A stretch of DNA of 64,000 nt from NCBI RefSeq assembly GCF_003589595.1, contig NW_020653856.1, positions 1,580,096 through 1,644,095 of the forward strand, read 5' to 3'. Shown piece by piece: positions 1 to 10,966 of the stretch. This DNA comes from Hyposmocoma kahamanoa. Its lineage: Eukaryota > Arthropoda > Insecta > Lepidoptera > Cosmopterigidae. Both the position numbers and the translations under genes were made by a program. How positions within the stretch are numbered: position 1 is the stretch's first letter; the number at the start of each line of letters is the position of its first letter. The notes under the pieces were generated by a model, which saw only the letters and a list, made by a program, of their open reading frames with translations, had not been told where the DNA came from and did no database searches.

Positions 1-187
1 GTTTACATACCACTATATAATATTAAACAAAATATTATATAGTGGTGAAAATTTAACATTAGTAGTAAATGAAGAAGATCAAACTAGTTTTAGATGCCGA
101 AATCACGAAATCACTTGTTGCTTAAAGATAAACTATAATAATCCCACTGAAGCATGTTAATGTAAACAACTCGTCGTTACATAGGAA

Positions 188-411
188 ATAATAATAATAA
201 TAATAACGCACACACTCAACATAGCCCCGCACTAGGGAAACCCTGTGTCGCGGGTGCCATGGACACACACATAAACAACCACAAATTACACCCAAACTCA
301 CGAGAGAAATAAATGTAGGTCATACAAATATTTCGCCCGGCCCGGGAATCGAACCTGGGACCTCTGCGTGGCAGTCCGGCATGGTAACCGTTCGGCCACG
401 GAGGCAGTTTA
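188..411 (-). mobile_element. SINE-1, tRNA-headed, near full length
   Basis: Read on the minus strand, the unit starts with a tRNA-like head at about 345-408. The head has an A-box-like TGGCCGAACGG and a B-box GGTTCGATTCC. A body and a short (TTA)n tail at 188-206 follow. Five other copies share the body (12365-12432, 13275-13422, 15316-15500, 37335-37508, 62825-62975), so this is a dispersed Pol III-type SINE and not a tRNA gene. The family name is not known to me. Confidence 0.75.
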
Positions 412-473
412 AAAATGGAACTATTATGGGATATAGGAAATATAGGAAATGAAACTATATATATAATAATAGG

Positions 474-838
474 GATATAGGAAATGAAACTATTTTTCCG
501 GATTCAAATCGCGTATATTTGTTTTTTCAAACAAACCGACGTTTCGGGCCCTTTACAGGTCCCATGGTCACGGTTGACTGAGGTGGTACAGTCTTCAACC
601 AGTTATGTCTAATATTGATGCAAACCACCCTATTTTTTCACTATAGTTACAATAGTTATTAATTAAATACCTTATTTTTAATTTTACAAAGAAAACATTC
701 CTATTTACGCTATATTATGTTTTACAAATTATTTTATTGAATGAATTTTTATTAAGTTCAATTTATTATTAATTAATAATAGAAATTAGAATAAACTAAA
801 ACATATTAATTAGTACTGCAGTCTTATGTCTGTTTGGG
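474..838 (-). mobile_element. Penelope-like element, 3' UTR and terminal repeat, 5'-truncated
   Basis: The minus strand carries the end of the PLE reading frame (the final residues PKQT correspond to the complement near 830), then an A+T-rich 3' UTR, then the terminal repeat that ends in a TTTCATTTCCTAT-like sequence near 480. The same series recurs at 3169-3760, 10272-10966 and 18868-20225. No target-site duplication is obvious here. Confidence 0.7.
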
Positions 839-2000
839 GTTACGCTAAAAAGGAACTACTAAAAAAGTGACCTTTCTAATGCAGCTACTGTCTTTCGTAT
901 TATCACCAGAATGATGAAATGAAGTTACTAGGGTATTTTATTACCATTCTCCATGTAAGCAATCGCCAAGGATTGATAGTAGCATTTCTACATTAGTTAA
1001 AATGTTGTGAATAGTTCGAAGATGCAATGTACCATGCGATGTGAAAATTTTGTGTCTTTATATAGTGATAAGTGTATTTATTAGCAAATATAGTGTATAA
1101 AGTGGAACTGTATTTTACAATTATAATATTGTAGATAAGCATAGACGACACTTCGCGCATTAATTGATCGTTGCAAACAAAGTTTTGTATACCTGTTTTT
1201 TATATGTGTGCTTAGAAACGGTGAACGGATCGATGTCTTTAGGTGGCAGTACTTCCCTGGACGAACACTTTCTCAAGGATCTCTACTGCTAATAAACTTT
1301 TTCTTCTTTCGAATACAGTGGCAGTCTAAGTCGATACACACTTTTACAAACTACCGTCGCCTTGAATGCCCTGTGAGAATAAAAATGTGGAGCACCAGGT
1401 CAGTTCCTTGTAAAAATTCAATTCATAGCACGCACTAACACGTGACCTCCTTGTTCGTGCAGCTGGAAAATATCCATTTCTTTTGTGAAATATGTAGGCG
1501 GATCTGTAACGTAGGTAGGTGTATATGTATAATTTCACGATCGCTTCTTGTTTTATAATTTGGAGTGACTATATTGGATGAAGGCGAGTTACCGGAGGAG
1601 AAGACGGTAAAAACTGTTTTGTACTATTAAATAACGTCTTACAAAATAAACTTATACGGTACACCTAACGATATTGTCTACAGAATATGCAAATGTGTTA
1701 GACTGTAGGATTGTACTTTATTCGAACATATAAAATCCTGAAATCAGGTTAAAACAATAATTAATAGATTCAGGCGTTACTTTGCGGAAGTCCATGTTAA
1801 TAAAAATGGAAGTAAGTTTGCTACTCCGCGAACCCAGTGATTTAAAACAAGTCTAAAATGAATTATTTAAGAATAAAATATCTAACTTTGTACATAATTT
1901 TTTATATGTAGATATGTATTTCTCTTTAACTTCTATTAATTTTTAAATTCACGTTTACCCCAAGATTTGCAAATTGCCCAGCGGTTTAACAACACCCGCC
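839..2000. other. No gene recognised
   Basis: A+T-rich sequence with no reading frame that I recognise. The only assignable piece is 1232-1288, a minus-strand scrap of the LINE-A tail (GGCAGTACTTCCCTGGACGA). Small open frames here are short and without family resemblance. Confidence 0.5.
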
Positions 2001-2158
2001 GCCCGGTTGCCACATCAGGCGCTTGTCGATGTCGGATCTGTGTCCAATTTTCTTCAGCTCTTCTTATTTTATTCATATTAATTTACAACGCATGAATTGC
2101 GGGACGCGTGGGGTGATCTCCACATCTAACGTCCTAAAAATCTAGGCTCGCGTTGAAA
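2000..2158. repeat. Dispersed repeat F
   Basis: The stretch from GGCGCTTGTCGATGTCGGAT to the words ATCTAGGCTCGCGTTGAAAT matches 4030-4155 closely. A shorter match to its middle lies at 4447-4500. The class is unknown; it could be part of a LINE 3' region. Confidence 0.5.
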
Positions 2159-2159
2159 T

Positions 2160-2965
2160 ATTCTCATGTGGGGTAAAGCGGCAGATATACAAACCATATT
2201 TGTGTTGCAAAAACGAGCGATTCGTTCTGTGTACCGGTTAGGTGCTCGGGTTTCTGTCAGAGAAAAGTTTAAGGAGACTGGTATCATGACTGCGGCATCG
2301 CACTACATTTAATCAAATATCTTATTTGCCCGTAAAAATATACATAATTTCATGAAGAAAGAGGATTTTTTTTATTTATTTGCATTTCGTATATAGTCTT
2401 AAGTGTTATAATAGTACACAAACTTAGAATTATGGTAGGAACTACACGTGATACCCTGTAAGGGAGTAGCAAAATATACTCATGATATAGTATTACATTC
2501 ATAATTTTTTCCACTAAACAATTATTAACTATGTTTAAGAAAAGATATCCATAATATTAACCTTAGAACTAAGTTCAAACTCATGGTACCACGTTTTCGT
2601 TTAACTAAGGTAAATGATTCTTTTATGGGGAACTGTATACGTTTTTATAAGATTATCATTTCTTAAGGTTAAAACTTACATTCAAATTATTTTAATTGAA
2701 AAATCATATTACAAAAGTGAAGTAATCCGCACATGCTGTTAGATAAAGATATATGGAAAGACAAGACAGTCCAGATTCCACACAATATGATTCAAAGTGT
2801 ATTCCATAGCAATTAAGTTTATTTCAAAGGAGCAATCTCTAAAGTTTGTTGCTCGTCCTTCTCAGGGGGTCAGCAATATGAACGAGCAAAGCAAAAAAAA
2901 TGACGTTTTCAAGTTTAAAAATGTTACCTATGGAATATATGGTTATTTGACTTGGACTTTGAATA
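2160..2965 (+). pseudogene. LINE-B: RT C-terminal remnant plus 3' UTR
   Basis: The first 150 bases read as a degraded C-terminal part of a non-LTR retrotransposon protein (segments such as GKAADIQTIFVLQKRAIRSV in the better copy at 49122-49313). About 600 bases of 3' UTR follow, ending near 2965 in the TTATTTGACTTGGACTTTGA-type tail that many lepidopteran Jockey-like LINEs carry. The copy at 48665-49320 matches it in inverse orientation over almost its whole length. Stops and indels show it is dead. Confidence 0.65.
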
Positions 2966-3542
2966 TCTCGCCTTAATTAGGAAAGCGTTACAGGAAATTA
3001 ACAATGGGGAAAGGTCGACCTCGACGTACTTACCTCGACTAAATTCAGAACAGCAACGGAAATCTTATTATAAAAGCGGTATATATTGCCGCTTAATTGA
3101 AATTGTGAAGACGACTGTCTAGAACATTTTTTCACCAGTATTTTTTTTTTAATGTATCAAATTTTCGAGTTCTTAGGTTTTCGCGATTGTTACACATAGG
3201 AAATGAAACTATTTTTCCGGATTTAAATCGCGTATATTTGTTTTTTCAAACAAACCGACGTTTCGGGCCCTTTACAGGTCCCATGGTCACGGTTGACTGA
3301 GGTGGTACAGTCTGCAACCAGTTATGTCTAATATTAATGCAAACCACCCTATTTTTTCACTATAGTTACAATAGTTATTAATTAAATACCTCATTTTTAA
3401 TTTTACAAAGAAAACATTCCAATTTACGCTACATTAAGTTTTATAAATTATTTTATTGAATGAATTTTTATTAAGTTCAATTTATTGTTAATTATTAATA
3501 TAAATTAGAATACACTACAACATATTAATTAGTACTGCAATC

Positions 3543-3755
3543 TTATGTCTGTTTGGGATTTTTCATTAGAGGAAATACTGGATCCCAAACTGGTGGTACG
3601 GAGAAACCATCTTCCCTGTTGAAATTAGGGTGTTTTTTAATTTCAATGGCCTCTCGCAGCATCCTGGGTAGATAACGGACTTCTTTTGCAAGGACCTGGG
3701 GTTTGTCAAACTTCATTGAATGTCTAGGTTTACCTCTCTTATATGGGACAAACAA
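3543..3755 (-). pseudogene. PLE GIY-YIG endonuclease domain, C-terminal fragment
   Basis: The roughly 60-residue open segment carries HSMKFDKPQVLAKEVRYLPR and a following REAIEIKKHPNFNREDGF, ending WDPVFPLMKNPKQT. The order 'HSMxF...VL...Y..R..REAIEI.KH.NFNREDGF' is what closes the GIY-YIG domain of Penelope-like proteins. The catalytic GIY and YIG strands and the whole RT domain are absent. The first few residues of the open frame are junction sequence, since the true upstream coding lies in opposite orientation beside it. It is non-functional. Related fragments are at 10381-10545 and 19917-20111. Confidence 0.75.
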
Positions 3756-3834
3756 AGCGAAGTATTTGTACCCGCGTCAAAGAACATATAGCTGATGTCA
3801 AACACCGTCGCGTAAACAAGTCTGCAGTCTGCGA

Positions 3835-3894
3835 GCATGTCATGGATAAACCTGCAATTTGACCACTCAAATTGCAGGTTTATCCATGACATGC
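3835..3894. repeat. Perfect hairpin, 28-bp arms, 4-nt loop
   Basis: Arms 3835-3862 and 3867-3894 are exact reverse complements, separated by CCAC. The left arm is PLE coding sequence (CATGTCATGGATAAACCT), so the right arm is a snap-back copy made at the element's end. Confidence 0.9.
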
Positions 3895-3895
3895 T

Positions 3896-3926
3896 AAAAA
3901 GACCCTATCCACGATAGGGTCTTTTT
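3896..3926. repeat. Hairpin followed by T-run
   Basis: Arms 3896-3909 and 3913-3926 (core GACCCTATC / GATAGGGTC) with a 3-nt loop, ending in a run of T. It looks like a bacterial intrinsic terminator, but in this setting it is probably repeat-derived or chance structure. Confidence 0.7.
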
Positions 3927-4556
3927 TTAATATAGCACGCTTCAAGTTTGCTGCAGCATTTCTAGATACATAGCATAGTATAATAAGACAAGTAGTGTAA
4001 CCCCATGCAACTGACCCGTCAGTCGCTATCGGGCGCTTGTTGACGTCGGATTATCATTTTATTCATATTAATTCACAGCGCGCGGATTGCGAGATACGAG
4101 AGGCGCTTTCCCACATTTCACCTCCTAAAATCTAGGTTCGCGTTGGAATACCTGGGCAAAGGTAGCACGAGAATATTATGATGAACACCTCATAATTTTT
4201 ATTAACCCATTAATGGCCAAATATAAACGAAACTATAAACGAAAGATAGATATAAACGAAATTATCAAAAAGTTTGAAATTTTTTTAGGAATTAAGGCGG
4301 TGTACTCGTTTGGGTACACTGGTTACTCAAAGGTAAATGTTTTCAAAGCACTCCTTTTCGATGTAAAGAGTTTTCTGACACTTCTTGCATTCCCATCGGT
4401 CAGTTAATCAGTAAATAACGCAGTATTGTTGCTTTTCAAGTCTTTTGGGTTAATTTTGCGGGACACGAGAAGCGACCCTCCACACTTCACCTCGTAAAAC
4501 GCACTGAGCAGAGGGCAGTTGCAATACTTGTCTTATAATACAATGTACGACTTAAA
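3927..4556. repeat. Repeat F copies in otherwise unassigned DNA
   Basis: 4030-4155 is a clear relative of the repeat at 2000-2158 and 4447-4500 is a partial one. The open frame at 4213-4407 is lysine-rich and low in complexity, and resembles no family I know. Confidence 0.4.
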
Positions 4557-5179
4557 TATTTAAAATGAACATCGGGAAAACCTAGACCATGACCAACATT
4601 CCTGAAGTCACAAACAACCAGCTTCCAGTGGAGAAAGTGACCGAATACATATACTTGGAACATAAGGTTACACTGGGCTTTGAGAACCAAACAGCGGAAA
4701 TGGAACGACGGGTCGCTCAGGCGTGGGCATTGCATTCGGTGCCAACAAACAAGCGCTACGTGTCAAAATATCCTTGTATTTTAAAGTCTTCGAACAGTTG
4801 TGTCATGCCCGTGCTCGTGTATGATACGGAAACAATGACTCTTACAAAGAAGTCTGCCGAGAAGTTCCGAGTCCGCAGAGAGGCATTCGAGAGAGCAGAG
4901 CTCGGAATTATGAAGATGAGAGAAGATGTCATGGCTGTCGTGGCGAAGAAAAGGAGGGCGTGGGCGGGGCACATTGCGAGAATGGATGAGAGGCGCTACT
5001 TACTTGAGTGTAGACCTAGAGCGGACATCAGAGGGCGCGGCAGACCAGTGCAGCGCTGGATGGACGACATCCGACGACACGGAAGTCGGGACTGGATGAG
5101 TCGGGCACAAGATCGCCAAGAGTGGAAGAAGAGGGAAGCGGCCTACATCCAAGGTTGGATATCAAAACGGCCGCCATAA
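4557..5179 (+). pseudogene. RTE-like non-LTR retrotransposon, RT C-terminal domain
   Basis: A 196-codon open frame (4589-5179), with one stop just upstream at about 4582 in the same frame. It reads like the thumb and C-terminal part of an insect RTE-type RT protein: EYIYLEHKVTLGFENQTAEM, then the region normally written CVLPVMTYGAETWTLTK (here CVMPVLVYDTETMTLTKKSA), then RAWAGHIARMDERR, RGRGRPVQRWMDDIRRHGSR and the last AYIQGWISKRPP. About 25 residues between 'RAELGI' and 'KKRRAW' are missing compared with the related copy at 51500-52190. The RT fingers/palm and the endonuclease are absent, so it is a 5'-truncated relic. A hAT-type MITE lies 21 bp downstream. Confidence 0.75.
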
Positions 5180-5200
5180 TGCTAATACATACGATGTACA

Positions 5201-5485
5201 CATTGACTTACAAATAAATGGATGACGGGTCTAATACAAAAACCACGAAAAAAATGTCCCAAGTCAACCTATTTAAACGTAATGACTTGTAAAGGAATAT
5301 GAAAAAGCTAAAACGTTGATTTAAATTGTAATGTCATCGCAGTACTATCTAATTTTGCTTGCTTCGCTGTCAGTCGAACAAACGAAGACTAAAGCGTAAT
5401 TGACGCTCTGTATACGATTTTAACGCCCTATAAGTTCGGACAATTTTTAGCGCGGACCCGACGTCCATATAATTGTAAGTCAATG
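5201..5485 (-). mobile_element. hAT-type MITE 'M286', copy 1
   Basis: 285 bp with about 31-bp terminal inverted repeats beginning CATTGACTTACAA. Flanks are GATGTACA (5193-5200) and GATTTACA (5486-5493), an 8-bp duplication with one mismatch. Three more copies lie at 15622, 18112 and 34505. An 8-bp target duplication is the hAT superfamily signature. There is no coding capacity. Confidence 0.85.
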
Positions 5486-5493
5486 GATTTACA

Positions 5494-5960
5494 TATTCTT
5501 TGGTCGTAACGAAACCAATACTCATAGAAGTCGGTACACTAAAACCCACCACGTCACAACTCTAGACACAAGAATACCTAACGAAAGTCTGTGTGCTCAG
5601 AATGTTAGCAACATTTTAGTGAGAGTTGCATTGCATTTGCATAATACCCACTTAATGCCTTCTGGGGTTTGTGTGTTAACACGTTTGTTGGATTTTAAGT
5701 TAAATATGCAGCTTTGTGGCTTCATTACTCACGAAGCTAGGAATATGTTATGTTAATTTTGAATCCTTGCCATGGTTACAATGCCGGATATACGTGTGTG
5801 GGATATCAAATAAGTTAGAGCTGGGTGGTTTGTATTTCTTGAATCAAGAAATCAACTCAGATATATCTTTGTTTCACAGGTGAGTAACTTGCATATGAAA
5901 TCGTTACATTGTTTTATAAGGAGAAGAATCTATAAGAAGCTCAATTTTATGATACGATAA
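5494..5960. other. No feature recognised
   Basis: A+T-rich; nothing assignable. Confidence 0.5.
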
Positions 5961-5964
5961 GTCA

Positions 5965-6262
5965 TACGCCTGTCAATAACAGTTGCAGTGCCACTAAGAA
6001 CTTCAAATCTCAAAGATCTGAGGGGTACTGCCATTGCGCCTGTCACACTGAGACATAAGTTAAAGTGCCATGTGTCTGTAATTTTACCAGCACTCTTACC
6101 ATTCAAAATCGGAACGCAGTGATGCTCACATTACCTCTTGGCGGCAGATCTCTTTCACAAGGAGCTCCACTACCAGCTGCAAAAGCAGATTGTTGGACTG
6201 GTAGAGAAATGGTGAAATAGGTAAGGTGATAGTACTTCCTAGGACAAAGTCTTTCGCAAGTG
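5965..6262 (-). mobile_element. LINE-A 3' tail copy, rearranged
   Basis: On the minus strand it carries the LINE-A 3' UTR landmarks (GGCGGCAGAAAT-like block, CCAGCACTCTTACC, GACATAAGTT, TTGCAGTGCCACT). An inserted or rearranged block lies at about 6155-6215. For the complete tail see 23885-24230. Confidence 0.65.
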
Positions 6263-6304
6263 TTCTCTCACACTCTTTCAAATTTTCGGTGCTCTACTAA
6301 ACCT

Positions 6305-6777
6305 GACCATGTTATGACCGTCAGTCAGTCGTGACATGGGGTAAAGGCCGGAAACGTTGGTTTGTTTTAAAAAACAAATATACGTGATTTAGACAGTTAT
6401 TTGTTATGCAAGGCTGCAAAGTTGTAATTTGCTTGTATTGAAACACGAGCAAACGATGACCACAAAAATAGAGTCCTGAGTGTAGCGAGGGTTTGAAGAC
6501 ACGTGATGCAAAACAATTTTGCTGCCGAGGGAAGCACACAAGTTTTTACCTTTTTATAGCGAGGATAATGGTAGATGAACTAAGTATACCAAATCAGTTT
6601 TAATAAACAAAATTAGTCATCGTTGTTAGTTTAATGTCAATATAAAATAAGAAGAATAAAATATACCAACTGATTTATATTACGTAAATAATGTACAACA
6701 AACTTTTCCGAGCTAGTGAGGTGAAAAATAGTTTTATTTCTTGTTTGTAACAATCGCGAAAACCTAAGAACTAGATT
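6305..6777 (+). mobile_element. PLE terminal repeat split by an insertion
   Basis: 6345-6395 (GGAAACGTTGGTTTGTTTTA, then the ACGTGATTTA block) and 6720-6777 (AAAAATAGTTTTATTTC, AACAATCGCGAAAACCTAAG) are consecutive parts of the PLE terminal repeat. About 325 bp of unrelated sequence between them (6396-6719) looks like a later insertion of unknown class. Confidence 0.5.
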
Positions 6778-7004
6778 TATAACATGCCACTTTTTGCGTC
6801 GGGAGTTAAAAAGTACAGTTACTTTAGAATTCTAGACCGCCTTCTCTTTAGCAGATCGAATAGTCTGGCAAGCGTCGCGATTTGTAGCGAATAAATTCCT
6901 TGCTCGTTTAAAAGCAATATTTTAAACTTCATTTCCGTACCACGCTAACAGCTTGAGAACGTGATGTGGGTGACGTCACGAACGTTGAGTTCCATCATTA
7001 TTAA

Positions 7005-7060
7005 TGCAGCGACTCCTAAACTGGGATTCGCGGACCCCTGGGCCCCCTATATATAATAAT
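7005..7060 (+). mobile_element. Possible hAT element terminus
   Basis: CAGCGACTCCTAAACTGGGA followed by a GCGGACCCCTGGG-type sequence resembles the terminal inverted repeats of insect hAT elements (CAG...AACTGGG...GGACCCCT). The opposite end was not found, so the extent of the element is unknown. Confidence 0.4.
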
Positions 7061-7845
7061 AGTATCTCAATCTGGCGCATGAGATTACCACCATGTTGAT
7101 GATGGCCTCCACTGAAATAACCATTTCGTTCTGTTCTGATTTCTGTGGCATATGGGTATCAACATAAATGCAGAAATGTTCAGAAATTTCTTCAACCTGA
7201 GTCCATGACCCCGGCCGACATTGCCGGGGAACATCGCTTCTTCCTTATTGTTCTACTCCCTATATAATTTAAAAATTCAATTTAAGTCTTTAGACCGTGG
7301 AAGACAGTGTTAAATAGACAAAAATAATAATAACTTTATTGTAAAAGAAACAAAACCAGGTATACTGTTGTGCCTAGAGGGATCTAGGCACAATCGCCTC
7401 TACTATGTAGCTAGGTTTTACGTCCATCACATTTATATGACTATATATATTACATTAAATTTATTATTTTTTATTATTATTATTTATTATAATTAATAAA
7501 GTTTATATATATGACAAAAAGAGTAAGACAGGGCAAACTAGTGCGGGTAAAGGCAAATAACTACTATGGAAAACGATGGATGATATTAGTTCCGAATTTT
7601 TTAACGACTTAATTGGATAAATAACAATAGATAATTATGTAAATATGCCATACGACATTAGCTAAAGGCGTAACTCTTAAGGCCAGTGCAAACCGGCGAA
7701 CGGTGGTAGAGAGCATCGAAGAGAATCTTATGCCCGCCAGCGCATACTGACGAAGAACATACATCCGTAGCAATAAATACTGTGAGCGTCCGCCAGTTTA
7801 CCGATCGTATCCTCCCGGTTGCCGCTATTTTGGCGCATTCAACCG
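7061..7845. other. No gene recognised
   Basis: Unassigned. 7320-7440 contains a small hairpin (TGCCTAGAGGGATCTAGGCA) beside an AATAATAATAA run, which may be the minus-strand tail of a retroelement. Confidence 0.4.
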
Positions 7846-8175
7846 GACACTCCATACAACAGTCGAAACTTATTTACCTACTACTACTACAAACAGCAAA
7901 GCGCTATCTGCACAGGCGCAAATGTGTGCGTGAAGTGGCAGGGTAACCCACAGACCACATTTTTTTTCCGTGGGGTTAAAATTCTAACGCGAATTAGTTA
8001 TCTATGATTCTATTAATAGAATCCTAATATTACACATGTTCATTAGGTATTTATATCGATATGTTATATTTTTCATTAATGAACTAACTAGAATAATATT
8101 GAAGACTTATTTCTTTTTAATATTAAAAGCACTTAAAGTGTTATATTTCGGACAGGTATGTTTGAATAAGATAAC
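7846..8175 (+). repeat. Dispersed repeat D, copy 1
   Basis: From the CTACTACTACTAC block through GCGCTATCTGCACA and ATTCTATTAATAGAAT to ACTAGAATAATATTGAAGA, this matches 40060-40400 in inverse orientation. The class is unknown; no coding is seen. Confidence 0.6.
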
Positions 8176-8720
8176 CAAGGTATTTGAAATTGCTTGTTCA
8201 GCTTTATCATTAGCTAGTTAATTATATTCACTACGTAATATTAATCGGCCACATAAATTGACAATTCGAGAACCCTCGTCTACTAGTTCATGAACTTCTG
8301 GCACCTCATTATATTAATATAAGTAATCTGTTATATAATCTGTATTATGTATTACTCAGCACTAAATGAATGAAGAAAACAATTACGGAATGAGTCTCAG
8401 ACATAACTTTTTTTACTTACTTCGTTTCATCTTTCGGAAAACGAAAAAGAAACTCCTCTCTTTATTTATATTATTATATATATGATGATAAACAGCCGTA
8501 CAGAGCACAATTCACGACCATTATAAATAGTAACGTACAATGGTGTTATGTATTAACGTACAAGTTTGGTAATGAAAACTATATTCAAATATCAAAGCAG
8601 TCATAGTGCAAAAAGGCTCGCCGACAGCCTTGTTGTCGTTCAGTCAATGTAATTGTCAATGTGCGAGGTGTGGTGCGGTATTTAAAGCTAGGGAGGGGCG
8701 GAGTGTGTCCATTCTCGTTA
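8176..8720. other. No feature recognised
   Basis: A+T-rich; only short meaningless open frames. Confidence 0.5.
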
Positions 8721-8722
8721 CT

Positions 8723-9090
8723 TTTTAACCGACTTCATAAAAAGGAGGTTCTCAATTCGACTATATGTATGTTACGCGATAATCTGGTATTTGTGCACCG
8801 ATTTTCATGATTCTCATCATTTTTTGTTGGAAAGAGGGTACCTCCGTAGTGGTCCTATTTAATTTTGAAGAAAATCCACCTCTAAGAGTGGCTGTTCACG
8901 CATGAAGATTCATTTTTATAAATAGCGCCTAAATTGTAAGGAGCAATTATTTTAATGGTTGATTTTGCTATTCTCTAATTCGAGGCGTTTTTTTTCTCAA
9001 TGTACTTTGAGTAGTGAGAACCGATTTTTATTATCTCCTGTGTCAAGTTCCGTATAGTGGCGAACTAGGGGATGAATCCGGGTTTGCGCA
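8723..9090 (+). repeat. Dispersed repeat E (ACCGACTTC family), copy 1
   Basis: Starts TTTAACCGACTTCATAAAAA and contains GGTTCTCAATTCGACT, TTACGCGATAAT, CCGATTTTCATGATTCT and GGTACCTC..GTGGTCC. The same ordered blocks recur at 25411-25840 and 43430-43715 (+), and in inverse or partial form at 30240-30810, 37565-37800, 55040-55165 and 58737-58912. This is a very common lepidopteran repeat; I cannot assign its class. Confidence 0.65.
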
Positions 9091-10256
9091 CTTTCCGTAA
9101 TAATGTTATTATTAAGTAAAATGCATGTGTTGCCAATAAACTGCACAACAGTTTGTCGATTTTTAGTAAATAAGTTTACTTTTGTAATGAAAACACAAAA
9201 AGTCCACTTATGGGGTGCACAATTTGCACGTCTGACGCACTTGAAGCAACCATCGGCGTATTTTACGCCCTTTGGTAAATCCTGTGATCACGATGGCAAA
9301 CCTCCCAATAGTAGATATGGCGGCTACTGCTCGTGACGCGAGTAGCGTTAATAACTTCTGTGCTACAATAATATAGTGTACGACATCGATGAGATAAGAA
9401 GAGAAGCAAACCGATTTTTAAAACTGCCTTTTGTTACCTAGGTCATCGTAATTTAGATGTTAGATCCCGTAGGACAGGAGAAAGAAGTTTGAGAACCGGT
9501 GACCGGGATTTCAACATCCGAAAAGTAATGCGCTGTGACGTTTAGTAACGTATAACACACACTGTGGTTAAACGGCTATTCTACTGGTATAAACTGGATA
9601 ATGCAACCATAATTATTATATTAAATGTGTTAAAGAATCGTGTACAAGAGCATCATCATCATTCTATTTCCACTAGACCGATGGACACGAAATTCGATGA
9701 CATTACAATAATAATATAATACAACGATAATAAACTTTGATCTGATGCTACAAGCAGGACAGTCTGCCCTTTTTTCCGGGAAAAAATACGTCACTAAACA
9801 CCTCCGTGTATTCCCACATCCCTCGAGACACGGGGTTGTGGCCACTTGGTTTATGAACCACGGTCCCGCCTGCGGTTGTCCGCCTCTGCGGAAACTTATA
9901 CATTGGCGATTGGGTATACGTAAATACAATGTATGACACAATGTATTTACGTATAATTAAATATAAAAAACAAACATTATAGTTTATGTTAAAATATGAA
10001 ACATGTAAATATTGATAGTTTATCAGAAATTAATATACTAACCTTTTTAAATTTTTATTCTTGTAAAAATTACTTTGACGGTTGTAGTGTTTACATTATT
10101 CCTGGGAAAAGTTATATATTTACTTTAAAATGTAACATTACTCTGTTTTTCAATGGATATTAAGATTTGTCAATGCGAATATTATACAGTTTCATGGTTT
10201 CTCTAGTAACTGGTCATACATTTTATTAACTATATTACAAAGTTGGTTTGTTATAA
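9091..10256. other. No gene recognised
   Basis: Unassigned A+T-rich DNA. There is one short hairpin with TACGTAAATACA / TGTATTTACGTA arms at about 9918-9954. The open frames over 9630-9941 overlap on both strands and resemble nothing known. Confidence 0.4.
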
Positions 10257-10271
10257 ACATGAAAGAGTTAT

Positions 10272-10966
10272 CGTGTTCTTAGGTTTTCGCGATTGTTACA
10301 CATAGGAAATGAAACTATTTTTTCGGATTTAAATCGCCAATATTTGTTTTTTCAAACAAACCGACGTTTCGGAAGTTATTTGTACCCGCGTCAAAGAACA
10401 TATAGCTGAATATGTCAAACACCGTCGCGTAAACAAGTCTGCAGTCTGCGAGCATGTCATGGATAAACCTACACATTCAATGAATTTTGACAAACCCCAG
10501 GTCCTTGGAAAAGAAGTCCGTTATCTACTCAGGATGCTTTTTCTTTTTTCTTTTTCAGTTTCTCAGTACCACCAGATTGGGATCCAGTATTTCCTCTAAT
10601 GAAAAATCCCAAACAGACATAAGACTGCAGTACTAATTAATATGTTTTAGTTTATTCTAATTTCTATGAATAATTAATAATAAATTGAACTTAATAAAAA
10701 TTCATTCAATAAAATAATTAGTAAAACTTAATATAGCGTAAATTGGAATGTTTTCTTTGTAAAATTAAAAATAAGGTATTTAATTAATAACTATTGTAAC
10801 TATAGTGAAAAAATAGGGTGGTTTGCATCAATATTAGACATAAGTGGTTGAAGACTGTACCACCTCAGTCAACCGTGACCATGGGACCTGTAAAGGGCCC
10901 GAAGCGTCGGTTTGTTTGAAAAAACAAATATACGCGATTTAAATCCGAAAAAATAGTTCCATTCCT
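10272..10966 (+). mobile_element. Penelope-like element, 5'-truncated, delimited by 15-bp target duplication
   Basis: ACATGAAAGAGTTAT occurs at 10257-10271 and 10967-10981 and bounds a 695-bp insertion. Its order is: inverted terminal repeat (10272-10367), a fragment of the GIY-YIG endonuclease reading frame (10371-10545, REYLYPRVKEH-like start, NKSAVCEHVMDKPTHSMNFD), the final residues and stop near 10621, the A+T-rich 3' UTR, and the terminal repeat in direct orientation, ending AAAAAATAGTTCCATTCCT. This is the best-defined PLE copy here and fixes the ends of the family. Confidence 0.85.
10371..10622 (+). pseudogene. PLE endonuclease C-terminal fragment
   Basis: In frame from about 10389 it reads RVKEH (then a short insertion), VKHRRVNKSAVCEHVMDKPT and HSMNFDKPQVLGKEVRYLLR. 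Sequence that should encode REAIEIKKHPNFNREDGF is then replaced by a CTTTTT-rich stretch, after which DWDPVFPLMKNPKQT is recovered before the TAA. The NKSAV..H core and closing motif belong to the GIY-YIG domain. Internal deletion and truncation make it dead. Confidence 0.7.

Larger units (their letters stand above)
3169..3894 (-). mobile_element. Penelope-like element with folded-back 5' end
   Basis: On the minus strand this copy reads, from 3755 down to 3543, the C-terminus of a GIY-YIG endonuclease-type PLE protein, then its 3' UTR and terminal repeat down to about 3169. From 3752 onward the plus strand instead carries the segment that normally lies upstream in the element (RVKEHIADVKHRRVNKSAVC...). 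The copy is therefore two pieces in head-to-head orientation. It ends in a perfect inverted repeat (3835-3862 with 3867-3894). PLEs are reverse-transcriptase retroelements that often make inverted or partial copies. Confidence 0.75.

Noticed and set aside
345..408. tRNA gene in the SINE-1 head
   Set aside because: The same head is attached to one conserved body in several copies, so it is a SINE.
3896..3926. Bacterial intrinsic terminator
   Set aside because: The shape fits, but the window is eukaryotic repeat DNA with no bacterial genes nearby; kept only as a hairpin.
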